The notes under the pieces: generated by a model
What the model was told of the DNA's origin: nothing
Databases searched by the model: none
Seen by the model: only the letters and a program-made list of their open reading frames with translations
Shown here: one piece after another, positions 1 through 8,765 of the stretch
Numbering within the stretch: the stretch's first letter is position 1
Layout of the letters: each line of letters starts with the position of its first letter
DNA from: Parerythrobacter lacustris
GTDB lineage: Bacteria > Pseudomonadota > Alphaproteobacteria > Sphingomonadales > Sphingomonadaceae
Assembly (NCBI RefSeq): GCF_024626475.1
Contig: NZ_JANKHH010000001.1
Coordinates: forward strand, 518,281 to 582,280
DNA: 64,000 nucleotides
Direction of reading: 5' to 3'
Translations under genes and position numbers: made by a program

Positions 1-1146
1 GATCGAGACGTTCGCGCGCAGGAATTCGAGCCAGTCCTCGGTGCTGCGGCCCGCCGGCAGGTCCTTGAACTTGGCGACCATGATCGGTTCGTCGGCCGGC
101 TTCAGCTCGGTGTTGCCGTTGATGAACTCGATAACGTCGTAGCCCTGGTTCATGCAGTGCTTGATCAGCGGATAGCCCGCCAACGCACCGATCACGAAGA
201 TGCCCGGGGTGGTCGATTCGAACACCGGCGAGAGCTTTGGGAAGGCGTTGCGATCCTCGCTGGCGAATTCGATCCCGCATTCCTCGACGAACATGCGCGG
301 CGGGGCGGAGCCGATGCGGGCGATGATCCGGTCGCAGGGGATGCGGATCTCGCCGTCGCGGGTGGTCAGGGTGATGAAGCCGGGTTCGATTTCCTTGGTT
401 TCGCTCTCCAGCCGGATCATGAGCTTGCCGGAATCGTGATCGGCCTGAAGCGCCTTGACGTTGGCATCCTTGGCGGTGGGAAAATCGGTGCTGCGGTTGA
501 GGATCGACACGGTGTTGCGCTGCGCCGGGTCTTCGGCGAGGCCGCGCGCATTTTCGATCCCAGCGTCACCGGTACCGACGATCACGATATGCTCGTCGAC
601 ATACTCGGTCGGATCGTCGAGCTGGTACTGCACATGCGGCAGGTCCGCGCCGGGGCAGCGCATCCGGTTGGGATTACCCTGCGTGCCGATGGCGAGGACG
701 ACATTCTCGGCCATCACCTTCTCACCATTGGTCAGCTCGATCTCATAGGGCGGCTGGTGGCGCTGGATTTCCTTGGTCGTCTTGCTGCCGTCGCGCCCGC
801 GCATCACGATGGTGTGGACGCTGCCGGGGATCGCGGGGCCGGTGCCCCTGATCGCCTTGGCTTCGGCATGGTATTTGACGTTGACCTTGTATCCGGCGGT
901 CTGCTCGTCCCACTTGCCGAGGATCACCTCGCGCTTGCCCGCGTCGAAATCGCAGTCCGACCGCAGCACCAGATTGCTGGGCGTCGCCATGACGTGCTTG
1001 CCCTTCTGGTACTTGTAGATCGTGTCCGAGAGGTGGTCGGTCTTCTCGAGCAGCACGTGGCTCAGGCCGAGCGCAGCCGCCCGGGCAGCGGCGCTGAGGC
1101 CGGCCGGTCCCGATCCGATAATGGCTACGCGATACGTCTCCGGCAT
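1..1146 (-). CDS. FAD/NAD(P)-dependent oxidoreductase, C-terminal part beyond the window edge
   Basis: The frame starts at ATG 1146 and runs open to base 1 (382 codons), so the gene is cut by the window edge. A dinucleotide-binding loop (GSGPAG) lies at residues 11-16 and a second one (GTGDAG) near residue 190. This is the two-Rossmann layout of pyridine nucleotide-disulfide oxidoreductases such as thioredoxin-reductase-like enzymes. A late segment, TTPGIFVIGALAG, is the usual FAD-contact strand of that family. A G-rich ribosome site precedes the ATG. Known for the family: electron transfer from NAD(P)H through FAD. The substrate cannot be told, and further domains may follow off the edge. 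It is divergent from the TPR gene at 1264, with 117 nt between them. Confidence 0.8.
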   Translation of the reverse strand, partial: MPETYRVAIIGSGPAGLSAAARAAALGLSHVLLEKTDHLSDTIYKYQKGKHVMATPSNLVLRSDCDFDAGKREVILGKWDEQTAGYKVNVKYHAEAKAIRGTGPAIPGSVHTIVMRGRDGSKTTKEIQRHQPPYEIELTNGEKVMAENVVLAIGTQGNPNRMRCPGADLPHVQYQLDDPTEYVDEHIVIVGTGDAGIENARGLAEDPAQRNTVSILNRSTDFPTAKDANVKALQADHDSGKLMIRLESETKEIEPGFITLTTRDGEIRIPCDRIIARIGSAPPRMFVEECGIEFASEDRNAFPKLSPVFESTTPGIFVIGALAGYPLIKHCMNQGYDVIEFINGNTELKPADEPIMVAKFKDLPAGRSTEDWLEFLRANVSI

Positions 1147-1263
1147 CAGTCCCCCCGAGGTGATCCCGCGACCCTATGTTCTGTTGTCGAATCATCATAG
1201 GCAATATGCGTCAAACCTCCAGAGGCAATTGCCGCAAACGCCCATGGTTGTTAGCAATCGGGA

Positions 1264-2217
1264 ATGGAAGACCAGAAAACGGATTCGCCGCCCGCTGCCG
1301 ATGCCAAGGAGAAAGGCGTTTCGCGCGGCGGTTTGGCGCTGCTCGGCGTCGGCGCTGCGCTCCTCGCGGGGGTGGTCGGCTGGAACGCGCTCAAGGACGG
1401 CGGGGAAGAGCCAGCGCCCGTCGTTGCCGCCGAGGGCGCACCTCTCACCCTCGAGCAGTTGCGCGAGCGCGCGGAGGCCGATCCGCTCAATTCGGAAGCA
1501 TGGACCGAACTGGGTTTCGCTTTGTCGGACACCGGCGACTTCGCCGGTGCGGCGCGCGCCTATCGCCAGGCGATCGAGGGCGACAAGGACAATGCCGCGC
1601 TGTGGTCGGCGCTGGGCGAGATGCGCATCTATGCCGAGGAGAGCAATCCGATGCCGCCTGGCGCGCTGATGGCTTTCCAGAAGGCTTTCGAGCTCGACCC
1701 GACCGATTACCGCGCGCGCTATTTCCTCGCCGTGCAGAAAGACCTGACCGGCGATCACGAAGGGGCCATCGCCGATTGGCTCGCTCTGCTTGAGGATACC
1801 CCGGCGGGCGCGCCGTGGGACGAGAACCTCCAGCGCACGATCGAGCAAAGCGGCAAGAAGTACGGGATCGAGACCGCGAGCCGGATCGCCAAGGCCACTT
1901 CGGCAAGGCCCGAAGCGCCGCAGCTGACGGCCGGCAACGCCATTCCCGGCCCGAGCCAGCAGGACCTCGAAGGGGCGAGCGCCATCCCGCCGGGCGAACA
2001 GCGCGACATGGCGGTGGGCATGGTCGAAAGCCTCGAGGGCAAGCTGCGCGCCAATCCGAAGAACCCTGATGGCTGGGTGATGCTGATGCGCAGCCGGATG
2101 ACGCTGGGCGAACCCGACAAGGCGCGCAAGGCGCTGGCCGATGCGGTGAAGGCAAATCCCGCCAATGCAGACCGTCTGAAGGACGAAGCGGCGGCACTGG
2201 GCGTGCCGGGGACCTGA
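1264..2217 (+). CDS. TPR membrane protein, CcmI/CycH-like
   Basis: 317 residues. A short polar N-terminus is followed by one membrane helix (about residues 22-42, GGLALLGVGAALLAG). Tetratricopeptide-like helices follow at about residues 60-165, and another TPR pair at about 240-310. The arrangement of one N-terminal anchor plus periplasmic TPRs resembles the TPR part of cytochrome c maturation protein CcmI/CycH, which holds apocytochrome c for haem attachment. No other ccm gene is visible nearby, so the role is inferred from architecture only. A generic TPR scaffold is the main alternative. Confidence 0.65.
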   Translation: MEDQKTDSPPAADAKEKGVSRGGLALLGVGAALLAGVVGWNALKDGGEEPAPVVAAEGAPLTLEQLRERAEADPLNSEAWTELGFALSDTGDFAGAARAYRQAIEGDKDNAALWSALGEMRIYAEESNPMPPGALMAFQKAFELDPTDYRARYFLAVQKDLTGDHEGAIADWLALLEDTPAGAPWDENLQRTIEQSGKKYGIETASRIAKATSARPEAPQLTAGNAIPGPSQQDLEGASAIPPGEQRDMAVGMVESLEGKLRANPKNPDGWVMLMRSRMTLGEPDKARKALADAVKANPANADRLKDEAAALGVPGT

Positions 2218-2223
2218 CGCCAG

Positions 2224-3495
2224 CTATCCCTTGGGCGGCGGTTCAGCCTTGGGTTCCAGCACGATCCTGATCTGCTGGAGCGAGAGGAACGCGGCCCAGA
2301 ACGCCAATACGGCCAGCGCGCTCGATCCAAGGACGGTGAAGCCCGCGCCTTTCAGCCCCTGCCAGCCCATTGCGACGGGGAGCAGGGAAAAGGCCAGCAC
2401 CATCGGGATCGCGCGGGCGAGGAACGCAGTCCCGGCCCGGTTGGCCGCCACCAGCAGCGATTCGAGGCTCGCCCCGACCAGTTCGATTGCGCCGGCAACC
2501 GCGAGGATCACCATGGTCCAGTAGACGACACCGAACTCCTTGCCGGCGATCGTCTCCAGCCCCCAGCGGCCGAACAGAACCGCGACGAGCACCGCGATCG
2601 CGCCGCCGATCAGCGACAGGTTCGCCATCCGGCGGGCGATTTCGACCGCATCGTCCTTGGCGTGCACCAGTTCGGGATAAATTGCCTTGGAAACGGTCTG
2701 CGCCAGTTGCACCAGCGCCTGTCCCAATTGCGACGCGACCCGGAAGCCGCCGGCAAATGCTTCCCCTCCGATTGCGCCGACCAGCAGGATCATCACCTGC
2801 TTGCCGCCGACATTGAGGCTGCCCATCGCGTTGGTCGAAAGGACGAAGCGCCACGCATCGGGATGGTGGCGGGGCAGGCGGGTCAGGCTGATCTGCGACA
2901 GGTCGACCTTGTCCTTACGCACGGCCGCCCACCACAGGGCGAGCGCCACGGCGACTTCGGCTGCCGCCCAGGCGATGATGAACCCGACCACGCTCGGCAT
3001 GAAGATGACTGCGAGCACCGCCCCGATTGCGCGGACCACCGGCTGCACGGCCTCGGCGAAGGTCGCCTCGGCAAAGCGGAACCGCAGGCGCAGTAGCCCG
3101 GTGGGGGTCGACCGCATGGCGACCAGCGAGACGATGCAGAACCAGAAGGCGACCCACAGCAATTCATGCGGGAGCGGGAGCCAGAATTGCGCGCTATAGA
3201 CCAGCCCGCCCGCGAGCAGCGCGCCGAGCACGGTCGACAAAGCGTCGAGCGCGATGGCGAAACCCGTCGCCTCGCCCGGACCCTCGCCATTCGCGCCCCA
3301 GCGGACCACGAACTGCCAGGTCTGGAAGTTCGCCAGCCCGGTCACCGTCTGGCCGAGCGCGACGATAAGCGCAAAATAGCCGAAACTCTCGATCCCGAGC
3401 GTGCGCGTGGCGAGCGCGAGATAGACCAGGCTGAGCAGAGCGTTGACCGCGCGGCCGCTCAGTAACCAGCCGATATTCTGCAACAGGCGCTTCAT
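2224..3495 (-). CDS. Polysaccharide flippase (Wzx/MOP-type)
   Basis: 423 residues from ATG 3495. The frame is open further upstream, but that extension is proline/arginine-rich and unlike this family, and the first membrane helix begins right after this ATG (MKRLLQNIGWLLSGRAVNALL). About twelve hydrophobic helices are spread along the protein, with an N-terminal helix pair typical of O-antigen and polysaccharide exporters of the MOP superfamily. Such proteins flip undecaprenyl-linked oligosaccharides across the inner membrane. It ends 6 nt from the end of the convergent TPR gene. No glycosyltransferase lies next to it, so the substrate is unknown. Confidence 0.8.
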   Translation of the reverse strand: MKRLLQNIGWLLSGRAVNALLSLVYLALATRTLGIESFGYFALIVALGQTVTGLANFQTWQFVVRWGANGEGPGEATGFAIALDALSTVLGALLAGGLVYSAQFWLPLPHELLWVAFWFCIVSLVAMRSTPTGLLRLRFRFAEATFAEAVQPVVRAIGAVLAVIFMPSVVGFIIAWAAAEVAVALALWWAAVRKDKVDLSQISLTRLPRHHPDAWRFVLSTNAMGSLNVGGKQVMILLVGAIGGEAFAGGFRVASQLGQALVQLAQTVSKAIYPELVHAKDDAVEIARRMANLSLIGGAIAVLVAVLFGRWGLETIAGKEFGVVYWTMVILAVAGAIELVGASLESLLVAANRAGTAFLARAIPMVLAFSLLPVAMGWQGLKGAGFTVLGSSALAVLAFWAAFLSLQQIRIVLEPKAEPPPKG

Positions 3496-3906
3496 CGCAC
3501 GCGCGCGCGGGGCAAGCCCGTCACGCCCTCCCGGAGGTTCGTTGCCACGGCAGGCTGGTGCGGACTTCAGCGTTGCGTTGGAAGATGATCGCCACGTTGC
3601 GCTTCCTAGAGCAGCTTGCGCCGGGTGCAAGCCTTGTCATGGGGATGTGCCGTAGGCAGGCTATTGGCGATGCGGACCAAATCCCGTCGCAATCGCTTTG
3701 GCTGCGCAGCGTAAGGCACGAGAGAACACCAGGCATTCTGGCCGAAATTGCCCACGGTGCGTCGCGCACGGGCAAGTAATCCCACCAATCGGCTTGGTGA
3801 TGTGAGCGTCAACTACTAGAAGCGACAATGCACTGCGGCTGCTTCCAGCCCTTCGGGTCCACCAAGCAAAATGGCGGTTCGGTCGCAGTGCAACCTCCCT
3901 TGCGTT
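3496..3906. other. 411-nt intergenic stretch with no supported gene
   Basis: Separates the flippase start from the mmsB stop. It is AT-richer than its surroundings. Short open frames exist on both strands, but none has a convincing ribosome site or recognisable protein. A small hairpin (CACCAA, 5-nt loop, TTGGTG) lies at 3783-3799. The flippase promoter should be in the low-coordinate part. I see no clear terminator for mmsB. Confidence 0.5.
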
Positions 3907-4776
3907 TCACAGCATTCTGATGATGGCCGAGAAGTCTAGCCCGCCGTTGCCTGCGCCGTTGAAGTCTTCGTAGAGCGAAGTGGCGCGCTGGCCCATGGGG
4001 ACGGCGGCGTCGGAGCTTTCCGCCGCTTCCATCGCCAGCCGCAGGTCCTTCAGCATCAGCGCGGTCGCAAATCCGCCCTGGTAACCGTTGTCCGCCGGTG
4101 TGGCCGGGCCGACGCCGGGGACGGGGCAATAGCTGGTCATCGACCAGTTCTGGCCCGAACTGACCGAGGATATGTCGAAAAAGGTCTGCGGATCGAGCCC
4201 CAGCTTCTGCGCCATGGCAAAGGCCTCGCAGGTGCCGATCATGTGGATGCCGAGCAGCATGTTGTTGCAGATTTTGGCCGCCTGCCCGTTGCCCGCATCG
4301 CCGGCGTGGATCACCGCCTTGCCCATCGGGTTGAGCACATCCTTCGCGCGGGCGAAGGCGGTGTCGGTCCCGCCGACCATGAAGGTCAGCGTACCGCCAT
4401 TGGCCGCCGCGATCCCGCCGCTGACCGGCGCATCGACCATGTCGTAGCCTGCGCTTTCCGCCGCCGCGATCACCTCGCGCGCGGTGTCGACATCGATGGT
4501 CGAGCAGTCGAGCAGCACCGCGCCGGCGGGCGCATGACCGATCACGCTTTCGGCATAAACCGACTTCACGATTGCGCCGTTGGGCAGCATCGTCACCACC
4601 GCCTCGACGCCTTCGACCGACGCGCGCGCATCGGTGAAGGTCGCGCAGCCATGTTCCGCTGCCGCAGCGAGCGCCGCATCGGAGAGGTCGAAGGCGTTGA
4701 CCGAATGCCCCGCCTTGACGAGGTTCGCGGCCATCCCGCCGCCCATATTGCCGAGGCCGATAAAGGCGATTTTCAT
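3907..4776 (-). CDS. mmsB: 3-hydroxyisobutyrate dehydrogenase
   Basis: 289 residues from ATG 4776. An upstream extension in the same frame would be translated from the palindromic repeat and is rejected. The N-terminus MKIAFIGLGNMGGGMAANL is the NAD-binding loop of the beta-hydroxyacid dehydrogenase family. The substrate motif DAPVSGG and the catalytic-lysine helix GQAAKICNN (around residue 168) are present. The length matches the family (about 295). It oxidises 3-hydroxyisobutyrate to methylmalonate semialdehyde in valine degradation. It is the last gene of a four-gene minus-strand run with acyl-CoA dehydrogenase, HIBYL-CoA hydrolase and enoyl-CoA hydratase, which between them cover consecutive steps of the pathway. 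Confidence 0.93.
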   Translation of the reverse strand: MKIAFIGLGNMGGGMAANLVKAGHSVNAFDLSDAALAAAAEHGCATFTDARASVEGVEAVVTMLPNGAIVKSVYAESVIGHAPAGAVLLDCSTIDVDTAREVIAAAESAGYDMVDAPVSGGIAAANGGTLTFMVGGTDTAFARAKDVLNPMGKAVIHAGDAGNGQAAKICNNMLLGIHMIGTCEAFAMAQKLGLDPQTFFDISSVSSGQNWSMTSYCPVPGVGPATPADNGYQGGFATALMLKDLRLAMEAAESSDAAVPMGQRATSLYEDFNGAGNGGLDFSAIIRML

Positions 4777-4784
4777 GTCATTCT

Positions 4785-4867
4785 CCGTCATCCCAGCGAA
4801 AGCTGGGATCGCTTTCTGCCGGCGTTTCGTTTGTGGCACGCGATCCCAGCTTTCGCTGGGATGACGG
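4785..4867. repeat. 28-bp perfect inverted repeat between ech and mmsB
   Basis: Arms at 4785-4812 and 4840-4867 are exact reverse complements (28 of 28) around a 27-nt spacer. Each arm is itself a small hairpin (TCCCAGC GAAA GCTGGGA). The element starts 3 nt after the ech stop and ends 8 nt before the mmsB start in the direction of transcription, so it fills the junction. It looks like a dispersed REP/MITE-type repeat of alphaproteobacteria. In RNA it could form a long stem that stabilises or attenuates the transcript. Confidence 0.9.
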
Positions 4868-4869
4868 CG

Positions 4870-5652
4870 TCACCGCCCCTTCCACACGCCCTCGCGCTTT
4901 TCGATGAACGCGGCCATTCCCTCGGCCTTGTCTTCGCTCGCGGTGAGGATCTGGAACAGGCGGCGTTCCTGCACGATGCCCTGTTCGAGCGTCATTTCGT
5001 AGGCCGAATTGACCATTTCCTTGTTCGCGATCGCGGCCATCGGCGGCATCGATGCGATCAGGGCGGCGGTCTTCTTCGCTTCGGCCATCAGCTCGCCATG
5101 CGGCACCACGCGGGCGACGAGGTTGCTGCGTTCGGCCTCTTCCGCGCCCATCATCCGTCCGGTGAGGCACATTTCCATTGCCTTCGACTTGCCGACCGCG
5201 CGGGTCAGCCGCTGGCTGCCGCCCATCCCGGGGGCAACGCCGAGCTTGATCTCCGGCTGGCCGAACTTCGCATTCTCGCTGGCGATGATGAAATCGGCCA
5301 TCATCGCAAGCTCGCAGCCGCCGCCCAGCGCGAAGCCGTTGACCGCCGCGATCCACGGCTTGCGCGTCGTCTTGACCAGGTGGCTGGTCCATTTGGCGAA
5401 GAAATCGTCGAGATAGAAATCGGCCGAGGCCTTGTCCGACATTTCCTTGATGTCCGCACCTGCGGCGAAGGCCTTGTCGCCGCTGCCGGTCAGCACCGCG
5501 CAGCGCTGGCTGTCGTCGGCCTGGTAGGCGGCGAAGGCGTCGATCAGCTCCTCCAGCACCACGCTGGAAAGCGCGTTCAAGGCCTGCGGGCGGTTGAGGG
5601 TGATGATCGTTACCGCGCCGTGGGTTTCGGTCAGGATGGTTTCGTAGGTCAT
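4870..5652 (-). CDS. Enoyl-CoA hydratase (crotonase family)
   Basis: 260 residues, the usual length. The crotonase fold is clear. The oxyanion-hole segment is [11 protein letters not shown], and both catalytic glutamates of true hydratases are present, in [12 protein letters not shown] (about residue 115) and [15 protein letters not shown] (about 135). In this operon it most likely hydrates methacrylyl-CoA to 3-hydroxyisobutyryl-CoA. It could also serve straight-chain enoyl-CoA in beta-oxidation. The start ATG 5652 follows a GGAG-like site in the message. Confidence 0.93.
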   Translation of the reverse strand: MTYETILTETHGAVTIITLNRPQALNALSSVVLEELIDAFAAYQADDSQRCAVLTGSGDKAFAAGADIKEMSDKASADFYLDDFFAKWTSHLVKTTRKPWIAAVNGFALGGGCELAMMADFIIASENAKFGQPEIKLGVAPGMGGSQRLTRAVGKSKAMEMCLTGRMMGAEEAERSNLVARVVPHGELMAEAKKTAALIASMPPMAAIANKEMVNSAYEMTLEQGIVQERRLFQILTASEDKAEGMAAFIEKREGVWKGR

Positions 5653-5664
5653 AGGTTCTCCTCA

Positions 5665-5796
5665 ATCCTCCCCATCGACTTGCGATGGGGAGGTGGCAGT
5701 CGCTGCAAGCGGCTGACGGAGGGGCGGACGCGGCACGAGACCCCTCCACCGTGCTGCGCACGGTCCCCCTCCCCATCGCGAGTCGATGGGGAGGAT
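5665..5796. repeat. Inverted repeat, 29-nt arms with one mismatch, between HIBCH and ech
   Basis: Arms at 5665-5693 and 5768-5796 (core CTCCCCATCG...CGATGGGGAG) match as reverse complements except at one base. The 74-nt spacer holds a further hairpin-like stretch around CCCTCCACCGTGC. The outer end of the right arm overlaps the first base of the HIBCH stop codon. This is a different repeat family from the one at 4785-4867. Confidence 0.85.
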
Positions 5797-6842
5797 CACA
5801 GCGGCACCCACTCCTCGCCTTCCGGCAGCGGCGCGAAGATGCTGTCGAGCAATTCCTCGGTCACCCCCTCGGGCGTCGCCGGGTCCCACTTGGGGTCGTT
5901 GGTCTTGTCGGTGATAACAGCGCGCACACCTTCGGCGAAATCGGGGAGGGTCAGTACGCGACTGGCGATCCGGTATTCCATCCGCATGTTGTCCGCGAAG
6001 TCAGCAAACGTCAGGCTCTCGGCAAGCTGGCGCAGGGCGACCTTGCAGGTCTGCGGGCTCTTGGTGCCGAGCGTGTCCCGTTCCCTTGCCGCCCAGTCAC
6101 TGTCATCAGACTCGAGCGAAGCGAGGATATCCTCGTAGCGATCCGACGCGAAATGGCGCCGGATGCGGTCGGCATTCTCTTCGATCCGCGCCTTGGGTGG
6201 TGAGCCCGGCATTTCGGACAGCACGCCTGCGATGCGGCCCGGCTTGTCGATAATCCGCGCCTTGGCCTCGGCGACCATGTCTGCGGGCAGGTAGTGCGTT
6301 GCAATCCCTGTCCACAGGCATTCCGCCCCGTCGAGCCGCGCGCCGGTGAGCGCAAGGAACTGCCCCAGCCGCCCGCCAAGCCGAGAGAGGTGCCAGCCGC
6401 CACCAACGTCAGGGAACAGACCGATGCCCGTTTCCGGCATGGCGAAGCGCGTGTTCTCGGTCGCGACCCGGAATTTGCACGGCAGCGCAATGCCGACCCC
6501 GCCGCCCATGGTGATCCCGTCCATGAAGGCCGCGATCGGCTTGGCGTAGGTCATCATCTGGTGGTTGAGCTGGTATTCGTCGTGGAAGAACTTGCGGCCC
6601 GATGCACCGCCATCGTTGAGCGCCGAATTGCGCAGGAAGGCGATATCTCCGCCGGCGCAGAAGCCGCGCCCTTCGGCATGGTCGAGAATGACCGCCTCGA
6701 CGCCGTCGTCGTCCGCCCATTCTCGCAAAGCCGCGCTCATTGCGTGGCACATCTCCAGCGTCAGCGCATGCAGCGCCTTGGGCCGGTTGAGCGAAATATG
6801 CCCGACCGCACCGTGGCGGTGGATGAGGATGTCGTCGGTCAT
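5796..6842 (-). CDS. 3-hydroxyisobutyryl-CoA hydrolase (HIBCH-type)
   Basis: 348 residues, longer than a plain crotonase, as expected for HIBYL-CoA hydrolases. The N-terminal crotonase core has GFCAGGDIAFL (oxyanion hole), MGGGVGIALPCKFRVATE and the diagnostic MPETGIGLFPDVGGGWHLSRL. The C-terminal extension carries SPQTCKVALRQL and MEYRIASRVL, both typical of HIBCH. It releases free 3-hydroxyisobutyrate from its CoA ester, which also removes toxic methacrylyl-CoA. It stands between the dehydrogenase and hydratase genes of the same pathway. Confidence 0.92.
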   Translation of the reverse strand: MTDDILIHRHGAVGHISLNRPKALHALTLEMCHAMSAALREWADDDGVEAVILDHAEGRGFCAGGDIAFLRNSALNDGGASGRKFFHDEYQLNHQMMTYAKPIAAFMDGITMGGGVGIALPCKFRVATENTRFAMPETGIGLFPDVGGGWHLSRLGGRLGQFLALTGARLDGAECLWTGIATHYLPADMVAEAKARIIDKPGRIAGVLSEMPGSPPKARIEENADRIRRHFASDRYEDILASLESDDSDWAARERDTLGTKSPQTCKVALRQLAESLTFADFADNMRMEYRIASRVLTLPDFAEGVRAVITDKTNDPKWDPATPEGVTEELLDSIFAPLPEGEEWVPL

Positions 6843-6850
6843 ACAACTGC

Positions 6851-6982
6851 TCCTTCGAGACGCTCGGACATGCGTCCTCGCTCCTCAGGATGAGCGGTTC
6901 CAGGGAAATCCCGCTCATCCTGAGGAGGCCGAAGCCGCAGGCAGAGGCCGTCCCGAAGGACCCGTGTCCAAGTGTCTCGGAG
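6851..6982. repeat. Nested inverted repeat between acyl-CoA dehydrogenase and HIBCH
   Basis: The inner arms at 6881-6897 and 6911-6927 (CTCCTCAGGATGAGCGG and its complement) are a perfect 17-bp match. The outer arms at about 6851-6870 and 6963-6982 (TCCTTCGAGACGCTCGGACA against TGTCCAAGTGTCTCGGAGGA) match with three differences. The element fills almost the whole 142-nt junction. It is a third repeat family within one operon. Confidence 0.85.
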
Positions 6983-6984
6983 GA

Positions 6985-8130
6985 TCATTGCCTGAGCAGG
7001 TCCCTTCCCACGATCATCCGCATGACCTGGTTGGTCCCTTCGAGGATCGAATGCACCCGCAAGTCGCGCCAGAAGCGTTCGATCGGGTATTCCTTGAGAT
7101 AGCCGTAGCCGCCGAACAGTTGCAGCGCATTGTTGACCACGTTCGATCCGCTGTCGGTCGCCAGCCGCTTGGCCATGGCAGAGAAGCGGCTCTTGTCGGG
7201 GGCGTTGTCGGTCACCTTGGCGGCAGCGAGATAGAGCAGCGCGCGCGCCGCCTCCAGCTCGGTCGCCATGTCGGCCAGCATGAACTGGGTGTTCTGGAAA
7301 TCGGCGATCGGCGTATCGAACTGCTTGCGATCCTTGGTGTAGGCGATCGCCTCGTCGAGGCAGCGTTGCGCCCCGCCGAGCGAGCATGCGCCGATATTGA
7401 GCCGCCCGCCGTCGAGCCCCATCATCGCAAATCGGAAGCCTTCGCCTTCGTCGCCCACCCGGTTCTCCACCGGCACACGCGCGTCCTCGAAGATCACCTG
7501 CGCGGTGGGGGAGGCGTTCCAGCCGAGCTTTTTCTCCGGCTTGCCAAAGCTGACGCCCGGCGTGTCCTTGTCCACCACCAGGCAGGTGATGCCTTTGGTC
7601 TTGTGATCGGAGGTGCGGACCATGGTCACATAGACGTCGTTGAACCCGCCGCCCGAAATGAACTGCTTGGTGCCGTTGAGGACGTAGTGATCGCCGTCCA
7701 GCTTGGCGGTGGTCTTGAGCCCCGCCGCATCCGAGCCGGAACCAGGTTCGGTCAGCGCGTAGCTGGCGATCTTTTCCATCGTCACCAGGCTGGGCAGGTA
7801 TTTGTCCTTCACCGTTTGCCCGCCAAATGTGTCGATCATCCACGCCGCCATATTGTGGATCGAGACATAGGCGGATGTGGCGGGGCAGCCATAGGCCATC
7901 GCCTCCATGATCAGCGCCGCCTCGAGCCGCCCGAGCGCGATCCCGCCGCTGGCTTCGGACACATAGATCGCGCCGAAGCCCAGCTCGCCGGTCTTCTGGA
8001 TCACGTCGCGCGGGAAGTGGTGCTGTTCGTCCCACTCGGCAGCGAAGGGGGTGATGTTGTCTGCAGTAAACCGCTGCGCCATTTCCTGGATCGCAAGCTG
8101 GTCATCGGTCAGCTGGAATTGTCCTGTCAT
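6985..8130 (-). CDS. Acyl-CoA dehydrogenase, probably isobutyryl-CoA dehydrogenase
   Basis: 381 residues, standard for the family. ALTEPGSGSDAAGLKT is the FAD/substrate signature, GGGFNDVYVTMVRT follows it, and ILEGTNQVMRMIVGRDLL near residue 365 carries the catalytic glutamate at the position used by short-chain dehydrogenases. It is the first gene of the minus-strand run followed by HIBCH, ech and mmsB. That context favours isobutyryl-CoA to methacrylyl-CoA over other branched or short substrates. The start ATG 8130 fits the family N-terminus (QLTDDQLAIQEMAQRF). Confidence 0.9.
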   Translation of the reverse strand: MTGQFQLTDDQLAIQEMAQRFTADNITPFAAEWDEQHHFPRDVIQKTGELGFGAIYVSEASGGIALGRLEAALIMEAMAYGCPATSAYVSIHNMAAWMIDTFGGQTVKDKYLPSLVTMEKIASYALTEPGSGSDAAGLKTTAKLDGDHYVLNGTKQFISGGGFNDVYVTMVRTSDHKTKGITCLVVDKDTPGVSFGKPEKKLGWNASPTAQVIFEDARVPVENRVGDEGEGFRFAMMGLDGGRLNIGACSLGGAQRCLDEAIAYTKDRKQFDTPIADFQNTQFMLADMATELEAARALLYLAAAKVTDNAPDKSRFSAMAKRLATDSGSNVVNNALQLFGGYGYLKEYPIERFWRDLRVHSILEGTNQVMRMIVGRDLLRQ

Positions 8131-8185
8131 GGCCGGGCCTTTAGCCGCCGCCGCAGGAATTTGCCACCCACCAGAGTGGCGGAAA

Positions 8186-8704
8186 TCAGGCCGGGCAACG
8201 CTTGTATGCGGTCGTGCGTTGTTCGCCCGCGTCGTGATTGGTGACCGTCAGGGTCAGGGCGACCGGATCGACCGAGAAGGTCAGCTCGTCGCGCGTCGGG
8301 GTGTCGGCGTAGGTCGTGTCGAACTGCGCACGGATCAACCCGTCTTCGCGCTGACTGACGTCCAGCATCGTGCCGCCGGTTTCGAAGATCGAGAAGCGCT
8401 TTTCGCGTACCTCCATGACCTTGCCGATATTCCCGCCCGCCGTGCCGTCGCATTGTGCAGCAGTGGGTGCAGGGCCATCGGTTTCGCGCCACTTTCCGCG
8501 CATCGCATTGGGAAAGGTCGCGACCGACAAGGCAGCGCTGCCTGCTTCCTTATCGGCTGCTTCCGGCTTGGCTGTATCGGCAACCGCCTCGCTCGGGGCA
8601 GCGGGCGAGGGAACCGGGCCTGCTTCGGGGCTTTCATCCCGATCCTGATCGCAGCCGGCGATCATCAGAAGTGGCGCCAGGAGCACGGCACGGATCGGCG
8701 GCAT
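8186..8704 (-). CDS. Putative lipoprotein, unknown function
   Basis: 172 residues from ATG 8704, which has GGAG 8 nt upstream in the message. In-frame codons further up also exist (8731, 8776). The N-terminus is a lipoprotein signal with lipobox IAGC, then a Pro/Ala/Glu-rich linker to about residue 70. A compact C-terminal domain follows (RGKWRETDG ... CDGTAGG ... AYKRCPA) with two cysteines that could pair. The same domain layout recurs in the lipoprotein at 9456-9920, so the two look like diverged paralogues. No function is recognised. Confidence 0.7.
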   Translation of the reverse strand: MPPIRAVLLAPLLMIAGCDQDRDESPEAGPVPSPAAPSEAVADTAKPEAADKEAGSAALSVATFPNAMRGKWRETDGPAPTAAQCDGTAGGNIGKVMEVREKRFSIFETGGTMLDVSQREDGLIRAQFDTTYADTPTRDELTFSVDPVALTLTVTNHDAGEQRTTAYKRCPA

Positions 8705-8765
8705 GAGGCGATCTCCATTAGGAATGGTCATATCTTCAACAAGTGCGTGCCGCACTCGTTCCGGC

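Noticed and set aside
157-1200. A 347-codon plus-strand frame at the left edge
   Set aside because: It is antisense to the oxidoreductase, which shows two dinucleotide-binding loops in the correct order.
3558-3899. Several 60-85 codon frames in the 411-nt gap
   Set aside because: They overlap each other on both strands, lack ribosome sites and match nothing recognisable.
4243-6138. A 631-codon open frame on the plus strand
   Set aside because: It is antisense to mmsB and enoyl-CoA hydratase, which have complete family motifs. It reads His/Arg/Gly-rich text and passes through the palindromic repeats.
4785-6982. The valine-operon repeats as a CRISPR array
   Set aside because: The repeats differ from one junction to the next and are inverted pairs, not regularly spaced direct repeats.
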